Source: an uncultured bacterium (GTDB lineage Bacteria > Patescibacteriota > Patescibacteriia > UBA1558 > GWA2-36-10). From it: a DNA stretch of 15,414 bases. The stretch is from NCBI GenBank assembly GCA_937912185.1, contig CALDOH010000120.1:1-15414 (forward strand), read 5' to 3'. The position numbers and the translations under genes were made by a program. Below, piece by piece: positions 7,132-15,414 of the stretch (the first letter of the stretch is position 1; the number at the start of each line of letters is the position of its first letter). A model generated the notes under the pieces. That model ran no database searches. It saw only the letters and a list, made by a program, of their open reading frames with translations, and was not told where the DNA came from.

Positions 7132-10100
7132 AAACTATCACCCAACCATCAAATATTTCATATTCATACTCTCCCCAATTATCCTCAAGTCTTACATTTG
7201 GTTTATAGCAAGAAGCATTGGATATCGTTGGCTTAGCATAAGATAGCCCCTCTATGGTGATATTGGTACCATCGCATAAATCGCTTGGATTATACAAGTA
7301 GGTCTTATAAAATACTTTATAACCCTGATGACAAGCGCCTTCGGTACCACCAAATCCTTGGAGGCTATTAGGTACACCAGGCATCTCCATCTCTGGATTA
7401 CAGACTGGCAAATTATTTTGATATTTACCTGTATTACCAGTTGATGCACCATCACCCCAATACATCATCATATTCCTAATAGGCATATGATCTGGATGAG
7501 CGTGATAGAAAAACCTAGTAGTAGTAAAGACTGATCCGCCACTACCAACTATACTTCCGTTAATTTCATTGTTGACGCTAAGACCTTGCACTACATTGCT
7601 GGATGCATCATAACACAAACCACTAGCACAAACTGCCAGCACCCTTGGTGAAGAATAATAGTTACCAACTGCTGGTCGTGCATAGTCTGGCCAGAAAATT
7701 GTAGTTCCAGCTGGTCTAACATACTGACTACCATCCCACAACAGAGAATATGATTCTCTAAACAAATGAGCAATACGATCCCGAACAGAAAGGTCATTGT
7801 ATGTTTCTGCCCCTGGAGCTGTAAGTGGATTTATATTATTGCCCCAGCAACTCCAACCAGCGTTGTTAATACAACGACAAGCCGCGCCATTACAACCAAA
7901 GAATGGTACTGTTTCAAGCGGTACATTAAAGTTTACACTTTCTGATGGTAGCCTAATCTGCACTTGGCTGGTGACGTTTACCAAAGAAGTTGGATAATAT
8001 GATCCACCAAAGGCATAACCAATGGTAGTAGTAGCCAAAACTGGACCAGCTGGTGTAGATGATGGCGTCAAGATATAGCTATAATGAAGCTCTGCTCGCC
8101 AAGCAGCCGGTGCACTTAGAGAGGTTGGATCATTAAGAGAATATAATGATGAAGAATACGGAACTCCATTTACAGTAGATGAAGCAGTATTGCCATACCA
8201 AAAGGACCAAGTTGAAGTAGCACTATAGTCATAGGTATCTTCTCGGGAAGCCCACCAAATATCAGTTCTTACCTTTGACTCAGGGTCATCACCAGTTGGA
8301 TGAAGCTCAATTAAACGATTACAAGACTGATAACAACCTGCTTCATCTCCCCTATCATTACAGTGAGTGGCTGGTACTACTTGAGCCGGATAACCAGCGC
8401 CTCCATAAACATAATAATTATAGGATAATGGGTTACACAATCTTTCAGTAGCGGTATTTGCTATTTGGTGCTGATATTGGTTGCTAGCATTACCTGGATC
8501 CCAACAAGTGCCAGCTATAGTAGTCGTTGAACTGGTTGGCATTTCAATAAACTGACCACCAATAATACCACCACCAGATGAATTTACACCTTCATCAAAG
8601 AAATAAAGCTGAAGAGTGCCATCAAACAAAGAATTCAAAGTAGCTACTGTGGTAATCGGGCTATTCAGGGCTACACCAATAAAATCAGTTGACCTAAATA
8701 ATGAATCAGTATTAACACAGGGTGTTGTATCATCATTCAGACAGCGAACAGCTTCATTTCTAATGATTGTTGCCAAGCCAAGACCAGTGGCATAATTATG
8801 GCCACCATCACTGATAGGGTCAACTGCTCCATAGACATTATAAGTTGAACTGTGCAAGAAACGCTCTGTCAACAAAGCCCTGGAACCCTCATCTTCTAAA
8901 GCAGCTGCTCTTATCTTTGAACCAGCGGGCACAACTACCAACTCGGAACAGCGCAAACCAGAAGAAGTGGAAATAGTAGCGCCACAATATATTCTATCAG
9001 TTTCAGTAGTAAAGTCTGTTGAAACTGCACAAAGTTGAACATAATTTCCATAAGGATCTAGATACCCAGCTGTATCATAATTGTTGTATAGACCCTGACT
9101 AGGTACGGCTACATCTTGAACTGGATACCAATTATTACAATAATGAGCATAGTTGTTATCATCAGATTCAACTGGTGTATACCAATCTTGTTCATAACAA
9201 ATACCTGGCCAATTAATGTAAGTCTCTATCTTTCTCACCGCGTCACACTTACCATCTGGCGGGAATGAAGGTCCTGGAGCCGGACCACAATTGACATCTC
9301 GCTCACAAGGTGAACCTACCACTGGGTCCCCTATACAAATTTCAAAATCATCTACAATGGTAGTATCTGGATCATCATAACAATATTGATCACCTGGACC
9401 CAAAATACCCGAGGCATCCATAACTCTAGAACAGGTGCCGGGATGAATTGGGTAATCTTCGTCTATTTGAGTTGGGTGGTCTGTCGGATAATAAAGTATA
9501 TTCTCTCCATATCCATAAGTCACCTTTTTATAACCAAACTCACATCTATCTCCATCGGTATAACACAAGTTAGCACTACCATAGCCTAAGGTTCTTTCAC
9601 CGGTAGAACTTTTAACAGAAATTGGGAAAGGAGAGTCATATACAGAATAACCACGAGTAGCAGCCGGAACTACATAAGATTGACGACTATAGTCAGGTGT
9701 TATCCAGCAAATTTCGTCCTTACAAAGACCAGTATTTATCCACTGATAATAACCATTTTCAGAATTCCAACCATCTACTGGAAAAGCACTACAAGCTGTA
9801 AGGTCGGTGCTTGGTGTGCCATCAGCATTGTAGATACCTGTCTCACAAATAGTACTAGTTGATTTGTACATTAATTTGAAATCTGGAATATCATTAGAAC
9901 CGAAATTATAAACACTAAGTTCGCCAGCTGGAAGTAGATTTGGTGCTGAATACCCTGTAAAATCCCAGTCAGACCACTGTAGATGATCGTTAGGACCATT
10001 GGCTCTAGTCTGGTAAACACGATGAGTTAATGGAGCAATTGGAGTATTAGAATCCCAAGTAGCACATTTACTAATGCCGCCACGAGAATCATATTCAATA

Positions 10101-13100
10101 CAAGTGTCTAGCTCATCACAAATATTATCATAGGAATCTGTTGCTGGATTATAAACACTATTTGAAGCCTTACAAGCTAGCCACTCAGAACACTGCCTAC
10201 TCTTTCTAACTTTTATTAATTTATTTGAACTGCAGCCTGAATCACCAGAATCACAAGTTACTGGATTAACTGGTTCATCAAAAAATGTATTGTTGTCATA
10301 AGTAGAGGTCGTATGATAGACAGTAGTAACTTGAGTATGCTCTGGGTCCCAGTTATTTTCTTCATAAAGAAGCACGCAGCCACTATTTCTATCAACCTGC
10401 CCATAGCAAGAAGTCTCATCTATATTTTCATTTTCATAATAATAGTATGTCTGACATGGTCCACCATACAACCAACCAGTAGCCAGACCAGCTGATATAG
10501 CACCAGCACAATCCAAGGCCCGATTATTGTATATTGGATAACCCACACACCTGCCCACCGTAACATCGGTATCTGTTTCTTCAACTCTACAAGTAGTTGC
10601 CGTCATCTCATATGGATCCACTGGGTCCTTATAGGCAGTGCAAAGATTCTTATCAACAGGACAATGTGCTGCCCAATAAGTACCACTAGGATTAGTTGGT
10701 TGACGCGGTATCAATCCGCTATAAGGCAATTCAAAATCTTCTGGTGTATAAGTAAAATCCCCGTTATCAGCACAACCTATTGGATCGTCAGCAGCCAACG
10801 AATCATTTTTGAACCAACCAGTATATGGAATCTGCTCACCGGTAGTAATAATATTAACTATGGCGTTCCTCTTGAAAGTACAGGATATACTTCCTGGATC
10901 TTTAAAGAAATAAATACCCTTGTCTGAATTATATTCTTCACAGTATAAAGCATCAGACGTACATAAGGTAGTAGCATAAAGATCTGGATTGTTTAATCTA
11001 TGTACCGTCTCATAATCACTTATAGCGTCAGTTGATCTATTTACCTCTGGTAAACCGAGCATTTGGCAACCCTTTTCACTGGCTGCACAATACTTACCAG
11101 CGTCAGGAACCAAATAATCTAGATTGTCTTCTGGAACTGTTAGTTCTGAGTAGTCACCAATATTGAATGTTTCCTCAAAAGGATTAGTAGAATTATGAGT
11201 ATCAATTACCGGGCTACAGCCAATTGCCTCTTGACGACATAGCTTGTCAAATGATTTTAAATCATAGTCCTTTCCGTTCAAATCAATATATGATTGACAA
11301 CCTAGGTGGTAACCTACATAAGGATCATCACAACTAAGTGGTGTCTCCCATGAATCTTTTACTAAGTATAAATTCTCACTGACCTCTTTTAAATTTACGT
11401 TATCAAAATATACCCGATCAGCGGCATCAATAATAAATTCTATCCTAGCCTCTGCCATAGCTATGCCTGCTATATCAGCTACTGGAATATTAATCTTATA
11501 AGACCTCCACTCACCACCCTCTAAATTGTTAAAATCTCTAATCGGATATGTAGTAGCTAAATCTCTAAAACGTAGCTCCATAAAGTCCACATTACTATTG
11601 GCCTTCATCCACCAAGAAAGTGTGTACTCTCTATCTTCTCTTAATATATCAGCTATATCACGACTAACATCTGTCAAAACGCCAGCTACGACCGTAAACT
11701 CCATAGAATGACCGCCATTCATAACTGACTCTTCTGATACATCCAGACTACCAAGACTTGAATCCCAAGGTGAGTAGCTTCCTTCAAATTGATCCTCAAA
11801 AACCGTCCTTAGATTATTACCAGCGTTACCCTTATAAATACGGCAACCATCAAATTCAGCTGAACAAGAGGTGCTCTTATTTGGGATAGCCTTATAATTT
11901 GAGCCCGTTAAAGTACGACGATAGTCATGACAATCATTACTAGCAAATATTACCCTATCCTGTAGACGCCAATATGAATAACCATCTAGATCAAAAAATT
12001 CTCGACAATTAGAATTGACCCCTGGGTCGTCATCAGGATTAGCTGTTTCTGGCCCACAAGCAGCGTGAGGATGCCCAGCCATACCATCAATACAATTACT
12101 CGTACCTGGATCAACGTTGGTACAAGGTGGATAATGAGTGTTGATTGGAAGACCTACATCATCATTACTAATCAAAGCATTCCAGGTCTTTAGAGCATAA
12201 CCTGAGACATCGTAGCCTTCCCATGTATAAAATATGGTACCTAAATCTTCAGCAACACATTGTCTAAGATAAGAATAGTATTCTTTACCTTCACCACCTT
12301 CAAGAACAGTGTCTAGATTGGTGAATTCTTCACAACCGACTTCATTGGCTGCACAAGAATCAGCAGTATCTGGTATCAAATGATAATAGTCTACCGTCTG
12401 ATTACCCTCGATAATATCAAAAATATCTGGCTGTTCGGCAAAGGTAGCATAACCAACACACTCAGCTGGACATAGATCGTCTTGAGTAATAACCCCTGGT
12501 ATCAAAGTACCACCGTTGACAGGATTGTAACCCTGACAACCAACCTCATCTTCCGTACACATAAAGGTACGACCATTCATATATATTTTAGCGCCAGCGC
12601 CATAAGGTGTAAATCCTGAATAAGAATAATTTGGTGCTTCTGTTACTTCCACCTTAAAGTTATCCATGTAGTGATCATCTGATGAACCAAAACTGGCTCC
12701 AACACATATAGTACAGGCAATACTATCTCCAGTATTAAAAGTACCACCAAACCTATTATAATTTACTGGGTCAAGATCCGCCCAAGGTAAAAAAACGTTT
12801 GCCTCGTCATATATACCAGCAGTATTAAGAGCGGCATTGTCATTACTGATGGCCATAGAAGAGTCTGGTGAAAAAATACGACCATCTTCTGTGCCACTCT
12901 CTGTATGACAGCTATCAACCATTATCCTGGCAGCGCCATCTCCTGGCCCTCTTTTGGCAGAAACAGAAACAGTATAATTGGTATTTGAGATAACCGCACC
13001 CCTCCAACAAGTAGCCTGATTAACCGCAGCCGCATCAACTGTTCCACGAATCGCCTCTGAACCATTTACACCCTCACCGGGGGCAATCAAACCTTGATAA

Positions 13101-15187
13101 AAACCATCTGGTCTAGTTGCTACAGCATCATCATTTATTTCAAAATCACCATTTGGTAATATGTTAGCTCTAGTATTTGGTTTAAATGTTATATATTCAT
13201 TGCAACCACCACTACTGGCATCACAAGCACCGCTACTCAAAAACAAATCATCTTCATTTAGTGGAGAGGTAGCCGGCGGTAAAGTCATGTCTTCTTCTAG
13301 TAGCCAGTCTTCATTTTCGTCATACCTCTGAGCATAACGACGGCAGCCAGCTTCTTCAGCTGTACAATAATCTAGAGTCCACTCTAAATAAGAATTAGTA
13401 CCAAATTCTTCATTTTGTAAAGTTAAGCAACCAGAAAACAAATCTCCATCTTCGCAAATGTCCCCATCAAAACGCCAGATATTTTCTGTGCGACTACAAT
13501 AGCCAAACTCTCCGCCAATACAATTGCCATCATCATCTACCCGTAGACATACCTGTGGGTCAGCACAATAAGTCTGACGAGAATTACTATCGGAAGACTG
13601 CAGGGCTGGACCGTTTACCATAGCATTACACCTAGTTGGTGGGACCTCTAAAGTCCAATCTGGATCAACTAAGTGATAATATGGGTTATGATTAAAATCA
13701 TATTGAGGATCAACGCTATATGCGCAATCTCCACCATCTTCAAAACAATCAATCGCCTCTTTTATAGTGACTGCTGATCCGGGCGAGCTACGCATAGCTG
13801 CTAGCTCTATACCAGCTGGCAAAATATTGGCTTTCCTTAATTTAGTCAAATCTCTATGACACCAACCATTACGATAACAATCCTTTTCATTATTTCTAGG
13901 ATCGTCTGGTCCAATCAATACGGTATTAGGATCAAGCAAGCCATCGTCTATGGCCTCTCTAATAGTTTTGTTGCTAACTATGGCTGCCAAAAACTTTTGA
14001 TCAATCACGCAATTATCTAAACTTTGAAAATCACTCTCACCAGGACAAATAACAAAGTCCGCGATGAAGCTATAATTTTCAACTCCCTTAAACTCCATGG
14101 CCGTAAGACTTTTGAAGACGTTATTCGGAATATTACCAGACTGATTATCATACGCTCCCCCCCGTGCATTCTTAAGAAAATTATCTCTTACACCGGGGTT
14201 TTCAAAAGATTTATTCAGGGCCAACATACCTTTATCAAAATAAACTTTCATTAATTTTGAAGATAAGGTATTTAAAAACAAATTACCAGCCTCAGCTAAA
14301 ATAGATTTCATTTTCATAGGGTCCTCGCCCTCTGCAAAATATTTCATAGTGTCCCCTGCCACAGCTGCATTCCATTGTTCATCTGACATATTTAAAAGTG
14401 TACTACATGGTGTCTTAATCTCCTTGGTAATAGTAGTCTCTTTATTCAAATAGCCTTTACAAATTTGTATTTGAATCTTTTTGGATTCTTCTGCAGTCAA
14501 TTCTTCTTCTTTTAATTTGTCATACAACGCTTGGTATTGAGCACCAGCACTTTGTTCAAAAATACCAGTAAAGACGTCCATAAAATTATTGTAGGCCAAA
14601 GATTTGTTTGATTCTCTAGAGCCTACTTGCAACATACCCCTTAGGGTATTTCTATAATTTTCTTCTGCAAAACGACCAGCTAGACCTTCCCACTGTTTTA
14701 AAACATTACTTACATTACATTTAGGCTTAGGTGGGTCTACTTGATCTAATAGACCAAGGGTAAGACTTATTTTAAGATCGATATTAGGACTACAAAGATT
14801 TATTCCTAGTTTATTCAAATCCAATTCAGTGGTAAGTGAACCTAAAAATTCACCCGCAGCTGCATTCCCAGCACTACCTATAGTTTTACCTATGGGTAAC
14901 TTATCAAATAACGGTTTACCACCAGCTGCATTATTGGCAATCGCATCAGCTAAACTATATGCCATAGAATTGAGGAACATACGAGTAGTATTGACGGCAA
15001 CCGTTCGAACAATTGACTTCTTCCAATCTTTAACAACACCTTGAATTTTTTCCCAAGTCCATTTAGCACCATTAATAGCTACTACTCCTGGCGAAAAAGC
15101 CTCTGTTTGTTGAGGTCTGTAAAACACCGGCACAGATATCAAGGCAAGCAAGCTGACTACGACTAGAATTTTTTTGTAAGTGGCCAT
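7121..15187 (-). CDS. Giant secreted Cys-rich surface protein, 2688 residues
   Basis: Probably exported and surface-located; function unknown. An N-terminal signal peptide (KKILVVVSLLALISVPVFY, cleavage likely after TEA at 28-30) precedes a helical region (about 35-345). Around C132 and C157, with an L-K-I-S-L-T-L strand between, this region recalls N-termini of other large exported Patescibacteria proteins. From 381 on the protein is Cys-rich: about 98 cysteines by hand count, an even number. It has twelve C-x6-C pairs between 481 and 1882, many as C...GC-x-x-Tyr/Phe. Two jelly-roll domains (about 675-848 and 1128-1268) look like carbohydrate-binding modules. The last third (about 2100-2688) is Ser/Thr/Tyr/Gly rich and holds a PKD-like WGDG segment near 2577. 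No C-terminal anchor, sorting signal or membrane helix is seen. The 8-kb frame is intact. It starts 31 nt after the preceding gene and overlaps the VirB6-like gene, so both are probably made together and work in one apparatus. Confidence 0.85.
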   Translation of the reverse strand: MATYKKILVVVSLLALISVPVFYRPQQTEAFSPGVVAINGAKWTWEKIQGVVKDWKKSIVRTVAVNTTRMFLNSMAYSLADAIANNAAGGKPLFDKLPIGKTIGSAGNAAAGEFLGSLTTELDLNKLGINLCSPNIDLKISLTLGLLDQVDPPKPKCNVSNVLKQWEGLAGRFAEENYRNTLRGMLQVGSRESNKSLAYNNFMDVFTGIFEQSAGAQYQALYDKLKEEELTAEESKKIQIQICKGYLNKETTITKEIKTPCSTLLNMSDEQWNAAVAGDTMKYFAEGEDPMKMKSILAEAGNLFLNTLSSKLMKVYFDKGMLALNKSFENPGVRDNFLKNARGGAYDNQSGNIPNNVFKSLTAMEFKGVENYSFIADFVICPGESDFQSLDNCVIDQKFLAAIVSNKTIREAIDDGLLDPNTVLIGPDDPRNNEKDCYRNGWCHRDLTKLRKANILPAGIELAAMRSSPGSAVTIKEAIDCFEDGGDCAYSVDPQYDFNHNPYYHLVDPDWTLEVPPTRCNAMVNGPALQSSDSNSRQTYCADPQVCLRVDDDGNCIGGEFGYCSRTENIWRFDGDICEDGDLFSGCLTLQNEEFGTNSYLEWTLDYCTAEEAGCRRYAQRYDENEDWLLEEDMTLPPATSPLNEDDLFLSSGACDASSGGCNEYITFKPNTRANILPNGDFEINDDAVATRPDGFYQGLIAPGEGVNGSEAIRGTVDAAAVNQATCWRGAVISNTNYTVSVSAKRGPGDGAARIMVDSCHTESGTEDGRIFSPDSSMAISNDNAALNTAGIYDEANVFLPWADLDPVNYNRFGGTFNTGDSIACTICVGASFGSSDDHYMDNFKVEVTEAPNYSYSGFTPYGAGAKIYMNGRTFMCTEDEVGCQGYNPVNGGTLIPGVITQDDLCPAECVGYATFAEQPDIFDIIEGNQTVDYYHLIPDTADSCAANEVGCEEFTNLDTVLEGGEGKEYYSYLRQCVAEDLGTIFYTWEGYDVSGYALKTWNALISNDDVGLPINTHYPPCTNVDPGTSNCIDGMAGHPHAACGPETANPDDDPGVNSNCREFFDLDGYSYWRLQDRVIFASNDCHDYRRTLTGSNYKAIPNKSTSCSAEFDGCRIYKGNAGNNLRTVFEDQFEGSYSPWDSSLGSLDVSEESVMNGGHSMEFTVVAGVLTDVSRDIADILREDREYTLSWWMKANSNVDFMELRFRDLATTYPIRDFNNLEGGEWRSYKINIPVADIAGIAMAEARIEFIIDAADRVYFDNVNLKEVSENLYLVKDSWETPLSCDDPYVGYHLGCQSYIDLNGKDYDLKSFDKLCRQEAIGCSPVIDTHNSTNPFEETFNIGDYSELTVPEDNLDYLVPDAGKYCAASEKGCQMLGLPEVNRSTDAISDYETVHRLNNPDLYATTLCTSDALYCEEYNSDKGIYFFKDPGSISCTFKRNAIVNIITTGEQIPYTGWFKNDSLAADDPIGCADNGDFTYTPEDFELPYSGLIPRQPTNPSGTYWAAHCPVDKNLCTAYKDPVDPYEMTATTCRVEETDTDVTVGRCVGYPIYNNRALDCAGAISAGLATGWLYGGPCQTYYYYENENIDETSCYGQVDRNSGCVLLYEENNWDPEHTQVTTVYHTTSTYDNNTFFDEPVNPVTCDSGDSGCSSNKLIKVRKSRQCSEWLACKASNSVYNPATDSYDNICDELDTCIEYDSRGGISKCATWDSNTPIAPLTHRVYQTRANGPNDHLQWSDWDFTGYSAPNLLPAGELSVYNFGSNDIPDFKLMYKSTSTICETGIYNADGTPSTDLTACSAFPVDGWNSENGYYQWINTGLCKDEICWITPDYSRQSYVVPAATRGYSVYDSPFPISVKSSTGERTLGYGSANLCYTDGDRCEFGYKKVTYGYGENILYYPTDHPTQIDEDYPIHPGTCSRVMDASGILGPGDQYCYDDPDTTIVDDFEICIGDPVVGSPCERDVNCGPAPGPSFPPDGKCDAVRKIETYINWPGICYEQDWYTPVESDDNNYAHYCNNWYPVQDVAVPSQGLYNNYDTAGYLDPYGNYVQLCAVSTDFTTETDRIYCGATISTSSGLRCSELVVVPAGSKIRAAALEDEGSRALLTERFLHSSTYNVYGAVDPISDGGHNYATGLGLATIIRNEAVRCLNDDTTPCVNTDSLFRSTDFIGVALNSPITTVATLNSLFDGTLQLYFFDEGVNSSGGGIIGGQFIEMPTSSTTTIAGTCWDPGNASNQYQHQIANTATERLCNPLSYNYYVYGGAGYPAQVVPATHCNDRGDEAGCYQSCNRLIELHPTGDDPESKVRTDIWWASREDTYDYSATSTWSFWYGNTASSTVNGVPYSSSLYSLNDPTSLSAPAAWRAELHYSYILTPSSTPAGPVLATTTIGYAFGGSYYPTSLVNVTSQVQIRLPSESVNFNVPLETVPFFGCNGAACRCINNAGWSCWGNNINPLTAPGAETYNDLSVRDRIAHLFRESYSLLWDGSQYVRPAGTTIFWPDYARPAVGNYYSSPRVLAVCASGLCYDASSNVVQGLSVNNEINGSIVGSGGSVFTTTRFFYHAHPDHMPIRNMMMYWGDGASTGNTGKYQNNLPVCNPEMEMPGVPNSLQGFGGTEGACHQGYKVFYKTYLYNPSDLCDGTNITIEGLSYAKPTISNASCYKPNVRLEDNWGEYEYEIFDGWVIVYEN
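7283..7510 (-). other. PKD-like segment near the C-terminus of the giant protein
   Basis: Residues about 2560-2635 contain PIRNMMMYWGDGAS followed some 40 residues later by GYKVFYKTYLYN. The order 'hydrophobic strand, WGDG, ... Tyr-rich strand' is that of PKD-type Ig-like folds of extracellular proteins. The spacing is irregular and extra cysteines (2596, 2619, 2638) intervene, so this is tentative. Confidence 0.3.
11384..11806 (-). other. Second jelly-roll (CBM4/9-like) domain of the giant protein
   Basis: Residues about 1128-1268 run from VFEDQFEGSYSPWDSS through YTLSWWMKAN (1188-1197) and WRSYKINIPV to RVYFDNVNLKEV (1258-1269). An opening 'F-x-x-x-F/E', a central Y-x-L-S-x-W-x-K-A strand and a final Y-F-D-N-V-x-L strand are the hallmarks of the CBM4/9-type beta sandwich that binds polysaccharide in exported proteins. 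The stretch has no cysteines, unlike everything around it, which supports an independent fold. Confidence 0.55.
12644..13165 (-). other. First jelly-roll (CBM4/9-like) domain of the giant protein
   Basis: Residues about 675-848 open with NILPNGDFE, continue with YTVSVSAKRGPGDGAARIMV (738-757) and close with HYMDNFKVEV (839-848). 'N-L-x-P-N-G-x-F-E' at the start and 'x-D-N-x-x-V' at the end are typical of CBM4/9-like beta sandwiches. Four cysteines (727, 760, 825, 828) sit inside, suggesting disulfide stapling. Ligand unknown. Confidence 0.6.
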
Positions 15188-15218
15188 ATCTTTTGTTTTC
15201 TAATATTTTATATGTAAA

Positions 15219-15414
15219 CTATTGACTAGCACCTATATTCCCCATCAATTGATTGCCAATATCAAGTAATTCCTCATCACTAAGGCTATTAATCTGATCA
15301 GAACTGGCTCCTGGTTGGCTTAATAAAAAATCTCTCACCTCCTGAGGTGTAATTTGACTAGTGTCTGTAGCATCTACTATATCCGTTTCTTCCGATATAG
15401 CCTCATAGAGATTA
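15219..15414 (-). CDS. Unrecognised acidic protein, C-terminal 64 residues only
   Basis: An open frame enters from the right edge and ends at TAG (15221-15219), 31 nt before the giant gene. The visible 64 residues are acidic and look helical: ISEETDIVDATDTS is a likely disordered acidic linker, followed by ITPQEVRDFLL (21-31) and INSLSDEELLDIGNQLMG (41-58). There are no cysteines and no membrane segment. It is the most upstream visible member of the long minus-strand operon. I do not recognise the family. Coding is supported by the uninterrupted frame and by the close packing with the next gene. Confidence 0.65.
   Translation of the reverse strand, partial: NLYEAISEETDIVDATDTSQITPQEVRDFLLSQPGASSDQINSLSDEELLDIGNQLMGNIGASQ

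Larger units (their letters stand above)
9542..13747 (-). repeat. Region of recurring C-x6-C modules in the giant protein
   Basis: Twelve Cys pairs with exactly six residues between them: 481/488, 608/615, 655/662, 877/884, 945/952, 1108/1115, 1317/1324, 1367/1374, 1409/1416, 1509/1516, 1645/1652 and 1875/1882. Gly precedes the second Cys in eight of them and an aromatic residue follows three positions later in seven. Three (945, 1108, 1367) share [IV]-P-[DN]-x4 directly before the first Cys at identical spacing. The repeats are diverged protein modules and are not DNA tandem repeats. I know of no named domain with this signature. Confidence 0.75.

Noticed and set aside
8400..8560. A third jelly roll or related repeat from the Ser/Thr-rich stretch
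   Set aside because: The opening and closing strand signatures are absent. A weak NLLPAGE at residue 1750 likewise lacks the rest of the domain.
9386..15044. Several plus-strand open frames of 60-87 codons opposite the giant gene
   Set aside because: All are short, antisense to an intact 8-kb frame, and encode low-complexity Ile/Ser/Thr-rich sequence without recognisable features.
7121..15187. The giant gene as a fusion artefact or decayed gene
   Set aside because: The frame is unbroken over 2688 codons, composition is steady, and the Cys module recurs in frame along most of it.
14900..15187. Giant protein as a lipoprotein or sortase substrate
   Set aside because: There is no Cys at the signal peptide cleavage region (no lipobox), and the C-terminus ends in GWVIVYEN without LPxTG, hydrophobic helix or basic tail.

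Overview
The window is about 15.4 kb of a low-GC bacterial genome. It most likely comes from a Candidate Phyla Radiation (Patescibacteria, Parcubacteria-like) organism. This placement is inferred from four things: a minimal rpsF-ssb-rpsR cassette whose S6 carries a charged C-terminal tail, nearly absent Shine-Dalgarno sequences, a TRM11-like methyltransferase with an atypical EPF motif, and a VirB6-like membrane protein next to a giant Cys-rich secreted protein. All complete genes read through in the standard bacterial code and no RNA genes were seen.

Region 1 (1-2176). The left edge holds the first 44 codons of an unrecognised minus-strand gene with its own promoter. To its right is a minus-strand translation and replication operon: rpsF (S6), ssb, rpsR (zinc-type S18) and efp (elongation factor P), ending in a strong hairpin terminator. 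A good promoter (TTGACT-17-TAGAGT) precedes rpsF. The roughly 85-nt leader between them folds into a closed two-hairpin structure and is a candidate S6:S18 autoregulatory element.

Region 2 (2177-3400). A divergent plus-strand gene encodes a THUMP/TRM11-type RNA methyltransferase. Its predicted promoter places transcription start almost on the ATG, so the mRNA may be leaderless. It ends in a hairpin terminator that faces, and may also serve, the converging operon to the right.

Region 3 (3401-15414). A long minus-strand operon enters from beyond the right edge. It reads, in order: the last 64 codons of an unknown acidic protein; a 2688-residue secreted protein with about 98 cysteines, a recurring C-x6-C module and two jelly-roll (carbohydrate-binding-like) domains; an 813-residue polytopic VirB6/TrbL-like protein with a large soluble helical tail, whose start overlaps the giant gene by 11 nt; and a 420-residue soluble protein of unknown function. 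The pairing of a VirB6-like channel protein with a giant disulfide-rich exported protein suggests a type IV secretion-related or surface-attachment apparatus. This is the least described part of the window and the best candidate for a new system. No ATPase (VirB4) or other diagnostic secretion gene lies inside the window, so the assignment rests on membrane topology and context.
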